From positions 7,622,001-7,686,000 of the forward strand of contig JALDNG010000001.1 of assembly GCA_024349245.1 (NCBI GenBank): 64,000 bases of DNA, written 5' to 3'. Position numbers and translations under genes: made by a program. This DNA is from Neodontobutis hainanensis (Eukaryota > Chordata > Actinopteri > Gobiiformes > Odontobutidae). This document shows, in pieces, positions 12,538-24,134 of the stretch. The notes below the pieces were generated by a model, which saw nothing but the letters and a program-made list of their open reading frames with translations, searched no databases and was not told where the DNA came from. The first letter of the stretch is position 1; each line of letters opens with the position of its first letter.

Positions 12538-14499
12538 CTGACGAGCCAGACAAAAAGAGACATTCTGTGAACACACCAGGCTCATTTACTGCCATTTTCT
12601 CAAAAATCGTGACATTTCTTTTCTGCAGAGCCATAGACCTTTTGAACAAATTCACCCGAATCCTCTCATTTCAGACACTAATCTTTATTTAACATCCACA
12701 CATGGATTTTTAAACTAAATAACACATCTTTAAATAAACACACTTTTTGACCAATTTAGACCAAAGCAATTTTTAAGAAACCTTCATTTTCACACTGAAT
12801 GTTTTGATTATGAAGAACTTTTGTCATTCTCTTGTAGTTTAGGGCTTTTTCCAGTGCAATAATCTGGAGGAAAGTGTGGGTTTGGCACAAATGTCACCTT
12901 TAACATTATCAAGATACATTTGAGCAACAATATTACACATTTTCTTTATGGATAAGAATAATTTAAAAGCTCAATGGATAATAATTTATGAGGTGCATTG
13001 TAACAGACTAACTTAGATTTTTGAAGCAAACGCTGGTACTTAAACTGGTTTTATGCAATAAAATAAATAGACAATGTGAGATTTTAAATACACTGTCATA
13101 CTTTTTATCTTTTTTTTTTGCTGTAACTAGTTTAAATTCCTTTGTTTTCTCGAGATTAAGCTCATATGTATCATACGCAAGATAAGTGTTCAATATCTTG
13201 TAATATTTGAAATATACTCCATTTAGTGTTTTTAAAATGTGTATTTATATTAAACAAGGCAATCAGTCTGTCCCAATTACGTTTTCTTAAAATGTCTAGA
13301 AATTCAATGAAATCTGAACTTGTTACGGTGTGAAAAAGTGGAAATTGATTTAACAAATGAATGACAAAGTGTGATTATTGCATTTGACTAACCCATACTT
13401 TCATGTTTTCTTTTTAGGTTTATCATTGAATAGAGCTTTTTTATGCTGCGCTGCTTCTTAACTGTGGCCACTAAGATTAAAAACATCCAAACAAACCCTT
13501 AAATGGAAAATGTTTCTCATTTTATCTCACAAAAGCTGCATTTCCATTAAAAGATATGGCACTGCTTGTGTGTCACGGCTCTTACTTTGTGACTTAAAAC
13601 CTCTGCATTTGTGACCATTGCATTAAACACAAGAAGAACGTGAACGTGTAAAATGTAGCAGAAGTATAAAGGATTCTTCTTTTTGCTGAAAACTGAAAAT
13701 TCACCAGAAATCTTCTTTTACCGTTCTTTTATCGTGCCATAGCTTTTGGTGAAATTAAGGCTTATGACAAGATTAAAATAGTTTTTTTTTTCAAAGTAAT
13801 GCATGTCTCATTACAAAAAAACGTGAAAATTGTATGTATTTTTGGTTTGCAGATCTAAAAAAAGCTGTTTTGTGGACTTTGACCCTGCTTCAGCTTCAGT
13901 CTGCTGCTGTTCTCTGACGTGATATTTGTTGAATTGATCTGATATTTTTTTTATAAGAGATAATTTCCTGCCTGCTTTTTATTCTCACGCTGTGCACATT
14001 AAAGTTAAATATCATCCACTGGGCGTCCGTCTGCTTCTTTATCAAGCCTCTCTGAAGATGTGTTAGAGATAATGGTCGACATGAGGCTCCGCAGAAAAAC
14101 AGACTCCTTTTGTTCAAGGTTTAGTCGTGAGAGTGAGTCACCGAACACTGTAAAAAACAGTCAGATGGTTAACATGATGGGACAAAGAGGATGATTTAAA
14201 GAAGTCTAGAGACAGTGGGAGAATTGTGGATATGTCGAAATGGGGCTCCACTTCCTGCTGCTGTGACTGTCCATTTTGTTTGTAGAGCAAAAAAGAAAGC
14301 TGCAGTCTATCACAGCAACACGCGATACACAAGTCTCAAGCCTCTGTGTAATGTGTGTGTAGTGGCTCCAACGAGGCTTTGGAACCATCAAAACCATCAA
14401 AACCATCAAAACCAAGCAATAACCCTTTAGAATAAAAAAAAAAGAAAACAATGCAAACATGATAAACAAAGACAATTAATAACTTAAAATCTCACAACA

Positions 14500-14600
14500 T
14501 TCTGGATTGAGGTCCTGAGTCAAGCTGCTCTCGATGTGGAGGAGCAGTGGCTCCACTCTGAGCTCCTCCCAACCATAGGAAACTCTGATCTCAGATTTGA
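14500..14600 (-). mobile_element. LINE fragment (3' part of ORF2)
   Basis: Read on the minus strand, this encodes E-E-L-R-V-E-P-L-L-L-H-I-E-S-S. The non-LTR fragment at 43735-44620 has the corresponding bases in its 3' part (GAGGAGCTC...CTCCTCCACATCGAGAG near 44462-44503). It is a short truncated relic of the same or a close family. Confidence 0.6.
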
Positions 14601-16349
14601 AAAAGTCTCTTGGAATAAAGAGATGAAACATCTTCACCTTAAAAACTAAGTCCAGATGCATTTGCTTTAACCTTTTCTTCAAGATGACCTGGATGACTGA
14701 GTAAATATTTTTTACACATTCCCCTGGGGTTTCTCTTCTCTTCAGGAACAGTGAGATGTGGAGCCCAAGCGTCAGACTCAGAGTGGCACCGTGCCCACAG
14801 CTCGGAGCCTGTGCACATTTTTTCCAAACCCTGGCATTACGTTTCTACGGCAACACAAAAACACAAACACAAGACTGGTTCATCATGAGACACGCAGTGG
14901 GTTTGACTAAAACTGAGGCTCATTTACAGCAAAGAGATAAAGCTTCAAAGGTAAACTGGACTCTCTGGAAACTTTTGTCTAGTTTCTATTTGAAACAACA
15001 CAATGTTTTATCAGTAACTTGTTTTGGCCAACAGTTTTGTGCCTTGGGATCCATGACGGGAGCTTAGACGACAGGTCAGGCTTCTTTTAATTAATTAGTA
15101 AATTAATTATTTGTACATTTAGTCATTCATTTGTCACGGCAGAAAAAAAAGGCTTGAGGCAGGTTCAAAGACAGAAAGAGACAAAGGTTTGATCAGAAGC
15201 AGCTCGAGTCTGTGTCGAGTTCCGTTTGTGTTTCTGCAGAGATCAAAGTAAACATGCTTCATCTGGTCCAGGTGTGGGTCTGAGCAGAAAAATGTGAAAA
15301 ATGGTTTCAGAGAGAACACAGACAGGCTTCAGTGGTTTTTTTTTTCTGTGATCAGGATTGAACTTAAGACCAAACATTCACTTAACCAGGACAACAATTT
15401 CAACTAAACTAACGTCTGGACTAATAAACCAGCACCAAAGACTAGACTCAGGACTAACCCAGAGCTATACTAGGACTAATCCAAGACTTAAGATAAAACT
15501 TAAGATAGAAAAGACAAAACCAAGAATAAACTATGGCTAAACCAGATTTAAAACAGGACTAAATTACAACTAAACCAGCCCCAACTCAAGTCAAAACCAG
15601 GACTCACTTAAATCTAACCAAAAGCAAAACCAAGACTCCTTCAATCAACAACAAATGGTCTCGGTCTCATCCTGAAGAACAGACTTTTATAAACTCTAAA
15701 CTCAGAGGCTGCAGCAGCATCCTACACTCTTTCATGTTATAACGTTTATCACAAGACCCTAAATACATCGTTAAGAGCATACTAAAGCGTAATTGTTAAA
15801 TAAACAGTTGATATAAGTAAATATCTCCCAAGACACTGAATAAGTCTGTGCACGTCTGTGACTTCTCCTGAAACACTGGCCTCAATAAGCCTAGGGTTAG
15901 GCTTTTGTCATCACACGCCTCAACTCCTCTCGAATTAAACCATGAATGTGATCAGACGCTCTGTTGAGGTTGAGAGAGTTATCTGATGGATGTAGAAGAG
16001 TTATGGAGTAGATGAATATTGTTTTCATGTTTATTTATGTCTGGTTGCTATGACTGAGATTTTATGGAGAGTATTATTGCTGCACAGTGGCCAGATTGTT
16101 TATTGAATACTGTAGGTAGGTTCTCAGTCTCCAGAGGTGATTCAGGAAAATGTTTTAACAAAAGCATCTGGAAGTTTTGTACACATCCAATGGACTTTTT
16201 CAATTTTATGATTTTTGATTTTTTGATTTTTAAACAGACTTTTATTGTCTGGAAAAACACATTTTTACAACTTTAAATCAACACATACTATTTGCATGAA
16301 AAAAAATAAATAAATAAAAATAAAGTCAAACTAAAATACAACTTACAAC

Positions 16350-16610
16350 CAAATTACAAAAATATTACATGAACATGTGCCCAAAGCTGAGACCTCCTCC
16401 CTGCACAGAACACAGTACCTCCCCAAACCTGGGCCTCAAACCCACCTAGATCCCTATTCACCAGATAAAATTCAAAATCCACCACCAGTCTTGCCTTCAC
16501 CATATTCAAAAACAAAATATTTCCATTAACATCACCCTGACCCTCCACCTTCTTTTTCCTGCTCATGTAAACGGCCATCTTGGCCTGACCGAGCAGGAAG
16601 TTTAAATTCT
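16350..16610 (-). mobile_element. Probable LINE ORF2 C-terminal fragment
   Basis: The minus strand reads L-L-G-Q-A-K-M-A-V-Y-M-S-R-K-K-K then N-M-V-K-A-R-L-V-V-D-F-E-F-Y, which resembles the C-terminus of fish LINE (L1/Tx1-like) polyproteins. A T-rich, polyadenylation-like stretch follows the stop codon. No upstream reverse transcriptase is attached, so it is a 5'-truncated copy. The clade is inferred from memory. Confidence 0.45.
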
Positions 16611-17458
16611 AAGTCAATTCTAAGTTCAACTGATTTTATCTGTGATAGGACAGGAGCTGATGAACCCTTGTTTCAGTGTGGTTGAATAGACAGTGTGAGG
16701 CTGGGGTTGATGTTCCTGTGCACCATTAGCAGAACTACTACATTTACTCACATTTTATTAATTAAACACAGCATATATTTTTGAATATTCAGCTGTGATC
16801 AGTCACTACGACATGCTCCAAACAGTAACAACCTAAAGCTAGCGCCTCTACCACAGCGAGAGGTAGTTTTCACTGGTTTTAGGACAAACTTTAAAGAGTG
16901 GATCTAAAACTGAGGAGGTGCAGCTGTCACTCTGTCTGTAGTTCAAACCTGAAACTATGGGCAAAATAAATGTGTTTTTATTGAGGTTGATGTTCAAATG
17001 TAGACCTTGGGGATAAATAATTGCCCACCCCTGCACTACAGACCCTTTGTGATGTTTGTTTTAATAGGAAACTATCCAAAACCGGCAAAGTTTGTAAGAA
17101 AAAAATACTTGTTGTACAAATAAAACTCTTTATGGTCCAGTGTATCTCGTTCTGCTTCTGTGTTTGAGCTGAGCCTGTCTCTCAGCAGAGCTCTGTCCCA
17201 GTGCCAGGAATTATACAGTATATCATTTAGAGTTTTCTGTCCATCTGAGGGACTGTGTCAGTGGCACAGGCATAAAGTAAGTGCAAGAATGTATATTTTT
17301 GGACTTTGAAGTTACATGATGCTACCAGTTAAAAGTTATGCAATGCTACTTTAAAGAGGGTTGTTCTAAAAAAAGGATGGCTTCCTTTACTCTTTCTCTT
17401 TGAGATGGAGGTGGACTGCAGTTTAGGACAGTGTACAGAAATCCAAAATAAAATACAT

Positions 17459-18300
17459 ACCCAATTCTCAAAAAGTTATGACAATGTACAAATTGAGAAT
17501 AAAAACAGAATTTATTAAGTTTCAAATTTCAATATTTTAATCAAAATGTTGAAAATCAAATCAAAATCAAATGTTGAAAGTGAGACAATTTGAAATGTAA
17601 TGCCAGATATTGGCTCACGTTGGATTTCATGAGAGCTACACAATCCAAAAAAGTTGGGACAGGTAGCTTTAAGAGGCTAGAAAAGTTAAATGTACGTATA
17701 AGGAACAGCTGGAGGAACAATGTGCAACTTATGTGGTCAATATGCAACATGTTTTGGTAAAAAAAGAGCCTCTCAGAGTGTCAGTGCCTCTCAGAAGTCA
17801 AGATGGACATTTCCCCAATGCTGCAGCGAAAAATAGTGTAGCATTATCAGAAAGGAGTTTCTCAGAAAAAAGAGTTTGAAGTTCTCATCATCTACAGCGC
17901 ATAATATCATCCAAAGAATCAGAGAATCTGGAACAATCTCATAAGGGTCAATCCTTAGACAACACTGCATCACAAACAGGAAAGCTACTGTAATGGAAAT
18001 CACAACATGGGCTCAGGAACACTTCCAGAAAACATTGTCGGTAAACACAATCCACCGCGCCATTCGTCGTTGCCGACTAAAACTTTATAGGTCAAAAAAG
18101 AAGCCATATCTAAACATGATCCAGAAGCACAGGTCTTTACTCTGTAGCCAAGGCTCATTTAAAATGGACTGTGGCAAAGTGGAAAACTGTTCTGTGTCAA
18201 ATGAATCAAAATTTGAAGTTCTTTTTGGAAAACTGGGACGCCATAATATCCAGATTAAAAAGGACAAGGACAAATCTGGTTTCTATACTGTATCTATTTG
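17459..18300 (+). mobile_element. Decayed Tc1-like transposon
   Basis: The left side (17459-17670) shows ACCCAATTCTCAAAAAGTT and ATCCAAAAAAGTTGGGACA, typical of a teleost Tc1-like family's terminal region. From about 17800 the plus strand reads a degenerate transposase with stops and shifts. The clearest part (17993-18310) has W-A-Q-E-H-F, V-N-T-I-H-R-A-I-R-R-C-R-L (the HTH) and S-N-E-S-K-F-E-V-L-F-G, equivalent to the W-S-D-E-S-K-F block around the second catalytic Asp, here changed to Asn. The catalytic domain then breaks off and the right terminal repeat was not found. It is inactive and lies just downstream of the C5 3' end. Confidence 0.8.
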
Positions 18301-18351
18301 TGCATTATAAAAAAGATTAATACTCACTGAAACACAAAAAACATGTCTGTT

Positions 18352-18357
18352 TTATTT
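18352..18357 (-). terminator. Polyadenylation signal overlapping the C5 stop codon
   Basis: On the minus strand the last codon is followed by TAAATAAAACAG, so the AATAAA hexamer begins inside the stop codon. If used, the 3' UTR would be only about 10-30 nt. Confidence 0.5.
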
Positions 18358-20965
18358 AGCAGCCAGACAGTTCATACTGCTCTGCCAGGAGATATATGTC
18401 TAAACAGGTGGAGCTGTGCTCTTCAGTCTGGCACTCTCCACCTCTGGGCCAGTACTCGATCCATGTCCCTCTGAGTAAATACTCAAATCTAAAAAGAATG
18501 CAAAACACAAGCTTAATGTTGTACCAGTAAGTAAATGGGATTTGTGTTCAGTCAAATCATAAACAAAGAGAAACGTACGATCGAGTGGCTGGATCTGGGA
18601 GAGCGTCTTCGGCTGCACCCATAATGAGGTATCCTTTGTTCACTTGGAGATTTAAACCCTCTCTGCAGTGGGAGAAACTAAGGAATTTGCGCAGCTGGCC
18701 TTGAGGATCTAAATCCTTTGCTCCTGTAATAACAAATTAAAGGCATACTTGAAATAAAAAGCAGTCAAATAATTCATATAAAATTATGATTAAGATTATC
18801 CTATGAACTCAGGAAAGACGGACACTAACCTATCTTGATGACATTCTCAGTTCTGACGACATAAGTGTCACAAGACACACTGTACCCAATGTGTTCCACC
18901 GTCACGTTGTAAACTGAGAAAATAAATATTACATGTTTTTAGTTCACCTCAACACAGTTTCTATTTGTTAAGCTTTAATAGCAGAGTTTAATTTTCTTAC
19001 CAAAGTCAATTTTGCCAGATTGACAAAGCTGGTCCATGCGCTCCTGAGGGCTGACTTTACCTTTCTTTTGCACACAGCAGTTTTCTACAAGAAGACACAG
19101 TAACATCAGTCATATCACTTTAGTGTCTTGTACAAATGTATTAATAGTTTACCTGTTGAAACGATGGCATAAACTCACAAAAAACAAAACAAAACACAGT
19201 TTCTGAGTTCAAGATTAAAGGAACATAAAACAGAACAGCTGTAATTAAATTAGTTTCTGCACTTCTCTCAAAGACATGGGCTGTGTCAGCTCTGGGTGTC
19301 AGTGCTGCGTTATGTCCTACTCTTACTAAAACAAATAGTCTAAGTAATCTCATTCCACGGGCCAGATTGTACTCTATGGTGGGCCGCATGTTTGACACCT
19401 GTGCTCTAGAGAAAAAAAAAGCAAAATCATCCTTGAACTTGTTCTGCTGGAGCGAGAGATGCTGACCTCTGGTGCTACAGGTGCTAATGCATGGTAAATC
19501 ACTTTGCTTCATTGTTTTGCTCAAACTATTCAATTTCGAGAAAGCTTTAGTAAGTCAGGCCCCAAGAGTTACAAAGCTGAGGCTCTAGTGAGTATCACAT
19601 AATGTCAGTGAATCATCATAATGGCATTATTAATGACTTATATTATAAGTCATATATATTTTTATATTTATATATTTTTCCTTAAAGTACAGGTTTATAA
19701 GATAAGTTGCTTTTATACCTTCAGTGCTTAGACATTCGAATCCTTTACATTGTCTCAGGATTCGACTATCATTCGACCATTTTTTTTTCTGGTTGAATAC
19801 ATTTAGTCCCTGCAATAAAACATCAAAATTAAAATTTAATATGTCAAAACTGTAAGGTTGACTAATTAGTGCTATGCTATTTGGGAATAAAAAGCTGTCA
19901 TATTTACCATTGTAGTATTCATAGATAGATATAGTGGCTGGTTTTAAAACACCCACTTTATAAATCTGCCTCATTCTAAAGTCCAACTTCTCAATATGTT
20001 TGTGAGAAACCTGTCAAAAAATCAAATGCAATGTCAAAAAGAAATTGAAGGATCAAGAACAGAATGAACAAAGTGAAGAAAATGTGAAACCTTGTCCAGG
20101 AAGAGAAGGAGGGAGCTTTTCTCAGACAGATCTTTGATGATCTCAAATCTAGATATAAGGCGGTCACGTCCTTCCGACAACTGATTGTGTAGTTCCACAA
20201 ACACAGGCAGTGTTGTTAAAAATATAAAACACTGTAAATCTGTGTCGTTGAAAGAAGAAAGGACGTAGTAGCCTCTTACCAAGTCCAGGTCTTCTGTCAT
20301 TACGATGAATCCTGTTGGGAGGCTAAGATTGTCATAGATGCATCTTCCTCTTTGTTCCTAAAGCTGTGTAAACAGATCATTCAAACAATAATTAACTGAG
20401 AATAAAGTAAATGTTGGGGATGAGCCTTGTACAAAGTTGGTTTTACTCACATGAACTCCATTTTGAGCCTGTAAATATCCCCCTCATCCTCATCAGCTTT
20501 CTCTGGTAAGACATACAGTGGTGCTTTGAGTTTTCTTTGAAAGAAACCTGAACCAAGAGAAAGCCAGAAGCTCACCTCGAGTGAATTCCACCGAGAGATT
20601 AAACTTTGTACAGTCACTAACACTGTCTCTGGGAACAGCATAATACAGTGTGACCAAGTGAGCAATACCTAATAAGGAAATGTTTAAGTGAAAAAAATAG
20701 AAATTACGGTCAGAGTTGCTTTGCCTGTACCTTTTGCAGTCACAGTTACATTCTCATTTATTTTAAAGTTCTATTTGGACGTAAAAACATAAAGATTAGA
20801 AGTCATCTTAAATGTAGATGCTGTCTTGTTGTGATAGTCCTTGTTAAATCTGAAAGAGTAAGCTCTAACGCGGCTCGACACCTTCAAGTTGATGTCGAGG
20901 TTGTTGTCCAAGTTCTTTTGAACGGTCCAGAACTCAGACACAGCCTGGTACACCATTAATGTGGC
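18356..20965 (-). pseudogene. c5: C5-like C-terminal part (end of TED to C345C)
   Basis: Exons, minus strand: 20731-20965, 20576-20668, 20451-20547, 20280-20357, 20091-20180, 19908-20010, 19719-19788, 19001-19084, 18830-18913, 18579-18723, 18356-18488. Landmarks are A-T-L-M-V-Y-Q-A-V-S-E, N-V-T-V-T-A-K-G, L-P-T-G-F then T-E-D-L-D-L, L-S-E-G-R-D-R-L-I-S, K-P-A-T-I-S-I-Y-E-Y-Y-N, and a C345C/NTR tail with E-N-C-C-V-Q, Y-L-I-M-G and T-W-I-E-Y-W-P-R. Exon 20731-20965 has the right length but carries TAG at 20771-20773. Exon 20280-20357 has lost bases between S-M-T-I-L and S-L-P-T-G-F. Exon 19719-19788 breaks frame at a nine-base A run and lacks the usual Cys-Thr-x-Phe-Tyr. The last four exons are intact; the stop codon TAA overlaps an AATAAA signal. 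Confidence 0.8.
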
Positions 20966-21044
20966 CTGGAACAAAAAAGAGGCTTAAAATATGTTTTAAA
21001 TTTAAAATAAAGTGTCACACCCTCGTGACATCCTCCATGCATCC

Positions 21045-22640
21045 TTAACAAAAGGAGAGGAGACATAGAGGAGACACAGAGGAGACAGAGAGGAGAGAGG
21101 AGACACAGAGGAAACACAGAGGAGAGAGAAGACACAGAGGAGACACAGAGGAGACACATAGGAGACACAGAGGAGAGAGAAGACACAGAGGAGACACAGA
21201 GGAGACACATAGGAGACACAGAGGAGAGAGAAGACACAGAGGAGACACAGAGGAGACACATAGGAGACACAGAGGAGAGAGAAGACACAGAGGAGACACA
21301 GAGGAGACACATAGGAGACACAGAGGAGAGAGAAGACACAGAGGAGACACAGAGGAGACACAGAGGAGAGAGAAGACACAGAGGAGACACAGAGAAGACA
21401 CAGAGGAGACACAGAGGAGACACAGAGGAGACACAGAGGAGACACAGAGGAGAGAGGAGACACAGAGGAGACACAGAGGAGAGAGGAGACACAGAGGAGA
21501 CACAGAGGAGACACAGAGGAGACACAGAGGAGAGAGGAGACACAGAGGAGAGAGGAGACACAGAGGAGACACAGAGGAGAGAGGTGAGACAGAGGAGACA
21601 CAGAGGAGACACAGAGGAGACACAGAGGAGACACAGAGGAGAGAGGAGACACAGAGGAGAGAGGAGACACAGAGGAGACACAGAGGAGAGAGGAGACACA
21701 GAGGAGACACAGAGGAGACACAGAGGAGACACAGAGGAGACACAGAGGAGAGAGGAGACACAGAGGAGAGAGGAGACACAGAGGAGACACAGAGGAGAGA
21801 GGTGAGACAGAGGAGACACAGAGGAGACACAGAGGAGACACAGAGGAGACACAGAGGAGACACAGAGGAGAGAGGAGACACAGAGGAGACACAGAGGAGA
21901 CACAGAGGAGACACAGAGGAGAGAGGAGACACAGAGGAGACACAGAGGAGACACAGAGGAGACACAGAGGAGACACAGAGGAGAGAGGAGACACAGAGGA
22001 GACACAGAGGAGAGACAGAGGAGACACAGAGGAGAGAGGAGACACAGAGGAGACACAGAGGAGACACAGAGGAGACACAGAGGAGACACAAAGGAGACAC
22101 AGAGGAGACACAGAGGAGACACAGAGGAGACACAGAGGAGAGAGGAGACACAGAGGAGACACAGAGGAGAGACAGAGGAGACACAGAGGAGAGAGGAGAC
22201 ACAGAGGAGACACAGAGGAGACACAGAGGAGAGAGGAGACACAGAGGAGAGAGGAGACACAGAGGAGACACAGAGGAGAGAGGTGAGACAGAGGAGACAC
22301 AGAGGAGACACAGAGGAGACACAGAGGAGACACAGAGGAGACACAGAGGAGAGAGGAGACACAGAGGAGACACAGAGGAGACACAGAGGAGACACAGAGG
22401 AGACACAGAGGAGAGAGGAGACACAGAGGAGACACAGAGGAGACACAGAGGAGACACAGAGGAGACACAGAGGAGAGAGGAGACACAGAGGAGACACAGA
22501 GGAGAGACAGAGGAGACACAGAGGAGAGAGGAGACACAGAGGAGACACAGAGGAGACACAGAGGAGACACAGAGGAGACACAGAGGAGACACAGAGGAGA
22601 CACAAAGGAGACACAGAGGAGACACAGAGGAGAGAAATAT
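21045..22640. repeat. 11-bp (GAGACACAGAG) minisatellite, about 1.6 kb
   Basis: The dominant unit is GAGACACAGAG, with 7-bp GAGAGAG interruptions and rarer variants (CATAGG, CAAAGG, GAGGTGAGACAG). Higher-order structure is visible: a roughly 50-bp block ending in CATAGGAGACACAGAGGAG is repeated five times near 21120-21330, and the GAGGTGAGACAGAGG variant recurs near 21580, 21800 and 22280. Because 11 is not a multiple of 3 and the unit contains no stop in any frame, long open frames arise on both strands (up to about 550 codons); these are not genes. The array occupies the position where the C5 central exons should be. Confidence 0.97.
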
Positions 22641-23330
22641 CAGAAATACTTCTGTGGACATTAGGAACCTAAAGTCAGATGGGTCACTTAGGCCAGAGGT
22701 GACTTACCTGTTGTTGGCCGACTACAAGCAAAGGCTACTCTTTCAGAACAATACAAAGCAGTGCCAGCATTCTTTTATATTGTGGAAGCTGGATTACTCT
22801 TCTGGCCTTGGACCTCATTAAACCACTCAATGTGAACATCATTGGCGGCAAAGTAAGGCACATTACGGACAATGCTACAACGCCACCTGCAGTCGTAGAG
22901 GAATACACAGTGCTCAACATTGACTCAGTTGCTCCAACTAGTTCAGGTGGAGACACCTCCACCTCAGACACCTCAGACAAAGAGTGGATGTGTCTGAGTC
23001 CCTTAGTGATAGGAAAGAAATGCAGAGGTGTGTTGATCTTTGTGAACCAAAACGAGCATCATTATGGACTGTTACCCACCTCCTCACACAAGTACATCAT
23101 GGGGTGTACTTTCTGGGCCTTTACGGAGAGACCTACTGGGACGATTGGGGGTTAGTTTTCCAAAGTGAAGCTGGGGCCAAAGCTGTGAGCTCCCTCCGCC
23201 CAGAGGCAGAACACAGGACATGGGATCAGTGACTACGCCTACGGTAAATGGAGCAGTACAATTGCTGAATTCCTGGCCCATGCTTTGTAGGGGCCTCATT
23301 TCTGATACTACCTGTGCTGTCTTATGATAA
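22641..23330. other. Unidentified segment between the minisatellite and C5 exon 23385-23576
   Basis: This 0.7-kb piece is less AT-rich than nearby introns and looks formerly coding on the plus strand, with open runs in shifting frames (22808-23155 and 22984-23232; one run has Y-G-E-T-Y-W-D-D-W-G). I do not recognise the protein. It does not resemble C5 on the minus strand. It could be an inserted mobile-element fragment or a transferred gene piece brought in with the rearrangement. Confidence 0.35.
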
Positions 23331-24120
23331 AAGTATTTTTTTGAAAGTCTCTTTACAGTCACTTTCATGATCTGTGCATCTTACCGTGCCCATACAGGAG
23401 TCCTCGACATCCACCCAAACAGAGTCTGAGACCACTTCACTGGGATTTGCATGATAGTAGGCTATGATTCGAAATGATGGCAGCATTTTTTTTGTGACTG
23501 GGAAAACTAAGGCAACCAGCACTTGGCCTGTTGAAGAGTGTCTCCCAAAATGGACCAGCTGTCCTCTGCTCAGGATCTAGAGACACACGTATACTTGTTT
23601 TTGATGTCCTGTTGTACATGTCATGTTTGATGAACACTTCAGCCTCACTCACCAGGTATGTAATGTCATAGACTTGGTTTGCTTCCCTGTTCATGATCAG
23701 GTTGACCTTCAAATCAGTTCCTAATTTCACATCAGCTGTTTTCACATCTGCAATAGAGAAAATCCACTGTTAGAAAAACAAATGTCACAAAAATTATACA
23801 TTTCTGCCGTCATGATTAGACAAATGGCCCTCACCTATTTGGATGTACCTCCTGTTTCTGGTTTCATGTAGTGCAGCCACCATTGTTTCAGACGTTTGTC
23901 TATTTGGTGTAAATCTTGGATCATTGGTCCTTGCCTAGAATTAGATTAAGTAAATAGATAACAATTGTACCTACAGTATATTTTCTTCCCTGATTATGAA
24001 CAAGGAAGTAAATATAGATACTAGTGTTACAGAAGGTCTGCGGTCTTACGTATTTGTACAAAAAGTAATGTTTCTGATATGTATGATTTGTATGTATAAT
24101 TGTCTCTGTGTAACTTTTAG

Positions 24121-24134
24121 CCAGTAGAGGGCGC
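24121..24134 (+). promoter_or_regulatory. CTCF-like motif
   Basis: CCAGTAGAGGGCGC matches the CTCF core CCASYAGRKGGCRS at every position, in forward orientation, within an intron of the decayed C5 gene. The surroundings look repetitive, so it may be embedded in a mobile element. Confidence 0.4.

Larger units (their letters stand above)
11243..18355. other. cav1-C5 intergenic region
   Basis: No host exon is recognised. The region contains a putative inverted-repeat element (11897-12537), a CTCF-like motif (12491-12504), a LINE 3' fragment (about 14500-14600), a short CATCAAAAC tandem near 14388-14418, degenerate AACTAAACCAGGACT-type repeats (15360-15620), a second LINE C-terminal fragment (16350-16610) and a decayed Tc1-like element (17459-18300). 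The remainder is AT-rich sequence in which nothing functional is seen. Confidence 0.6.

Noticed and set aside
17993..18310. Functional Tc1 transposase
   Set aside because: Stops and shifts upstream, Asn in place of the D in W-S-D-E-S-K-F, and no C-terminal third.
20956..22661. Open frames of 533-552 codons (minus) rich in S-V-S-P-L-C-L-L
   Set aside because: Pure translation of the 11-bp tandem array; all three frames are open and read the same peptide cyclically.
21802..22821. 339-codon plus-strand frame of E-T-Q-R-R-H-R-G-D repeats
   Set aside because: Same array on the other strand; the non-repeat tail matches no known protein.
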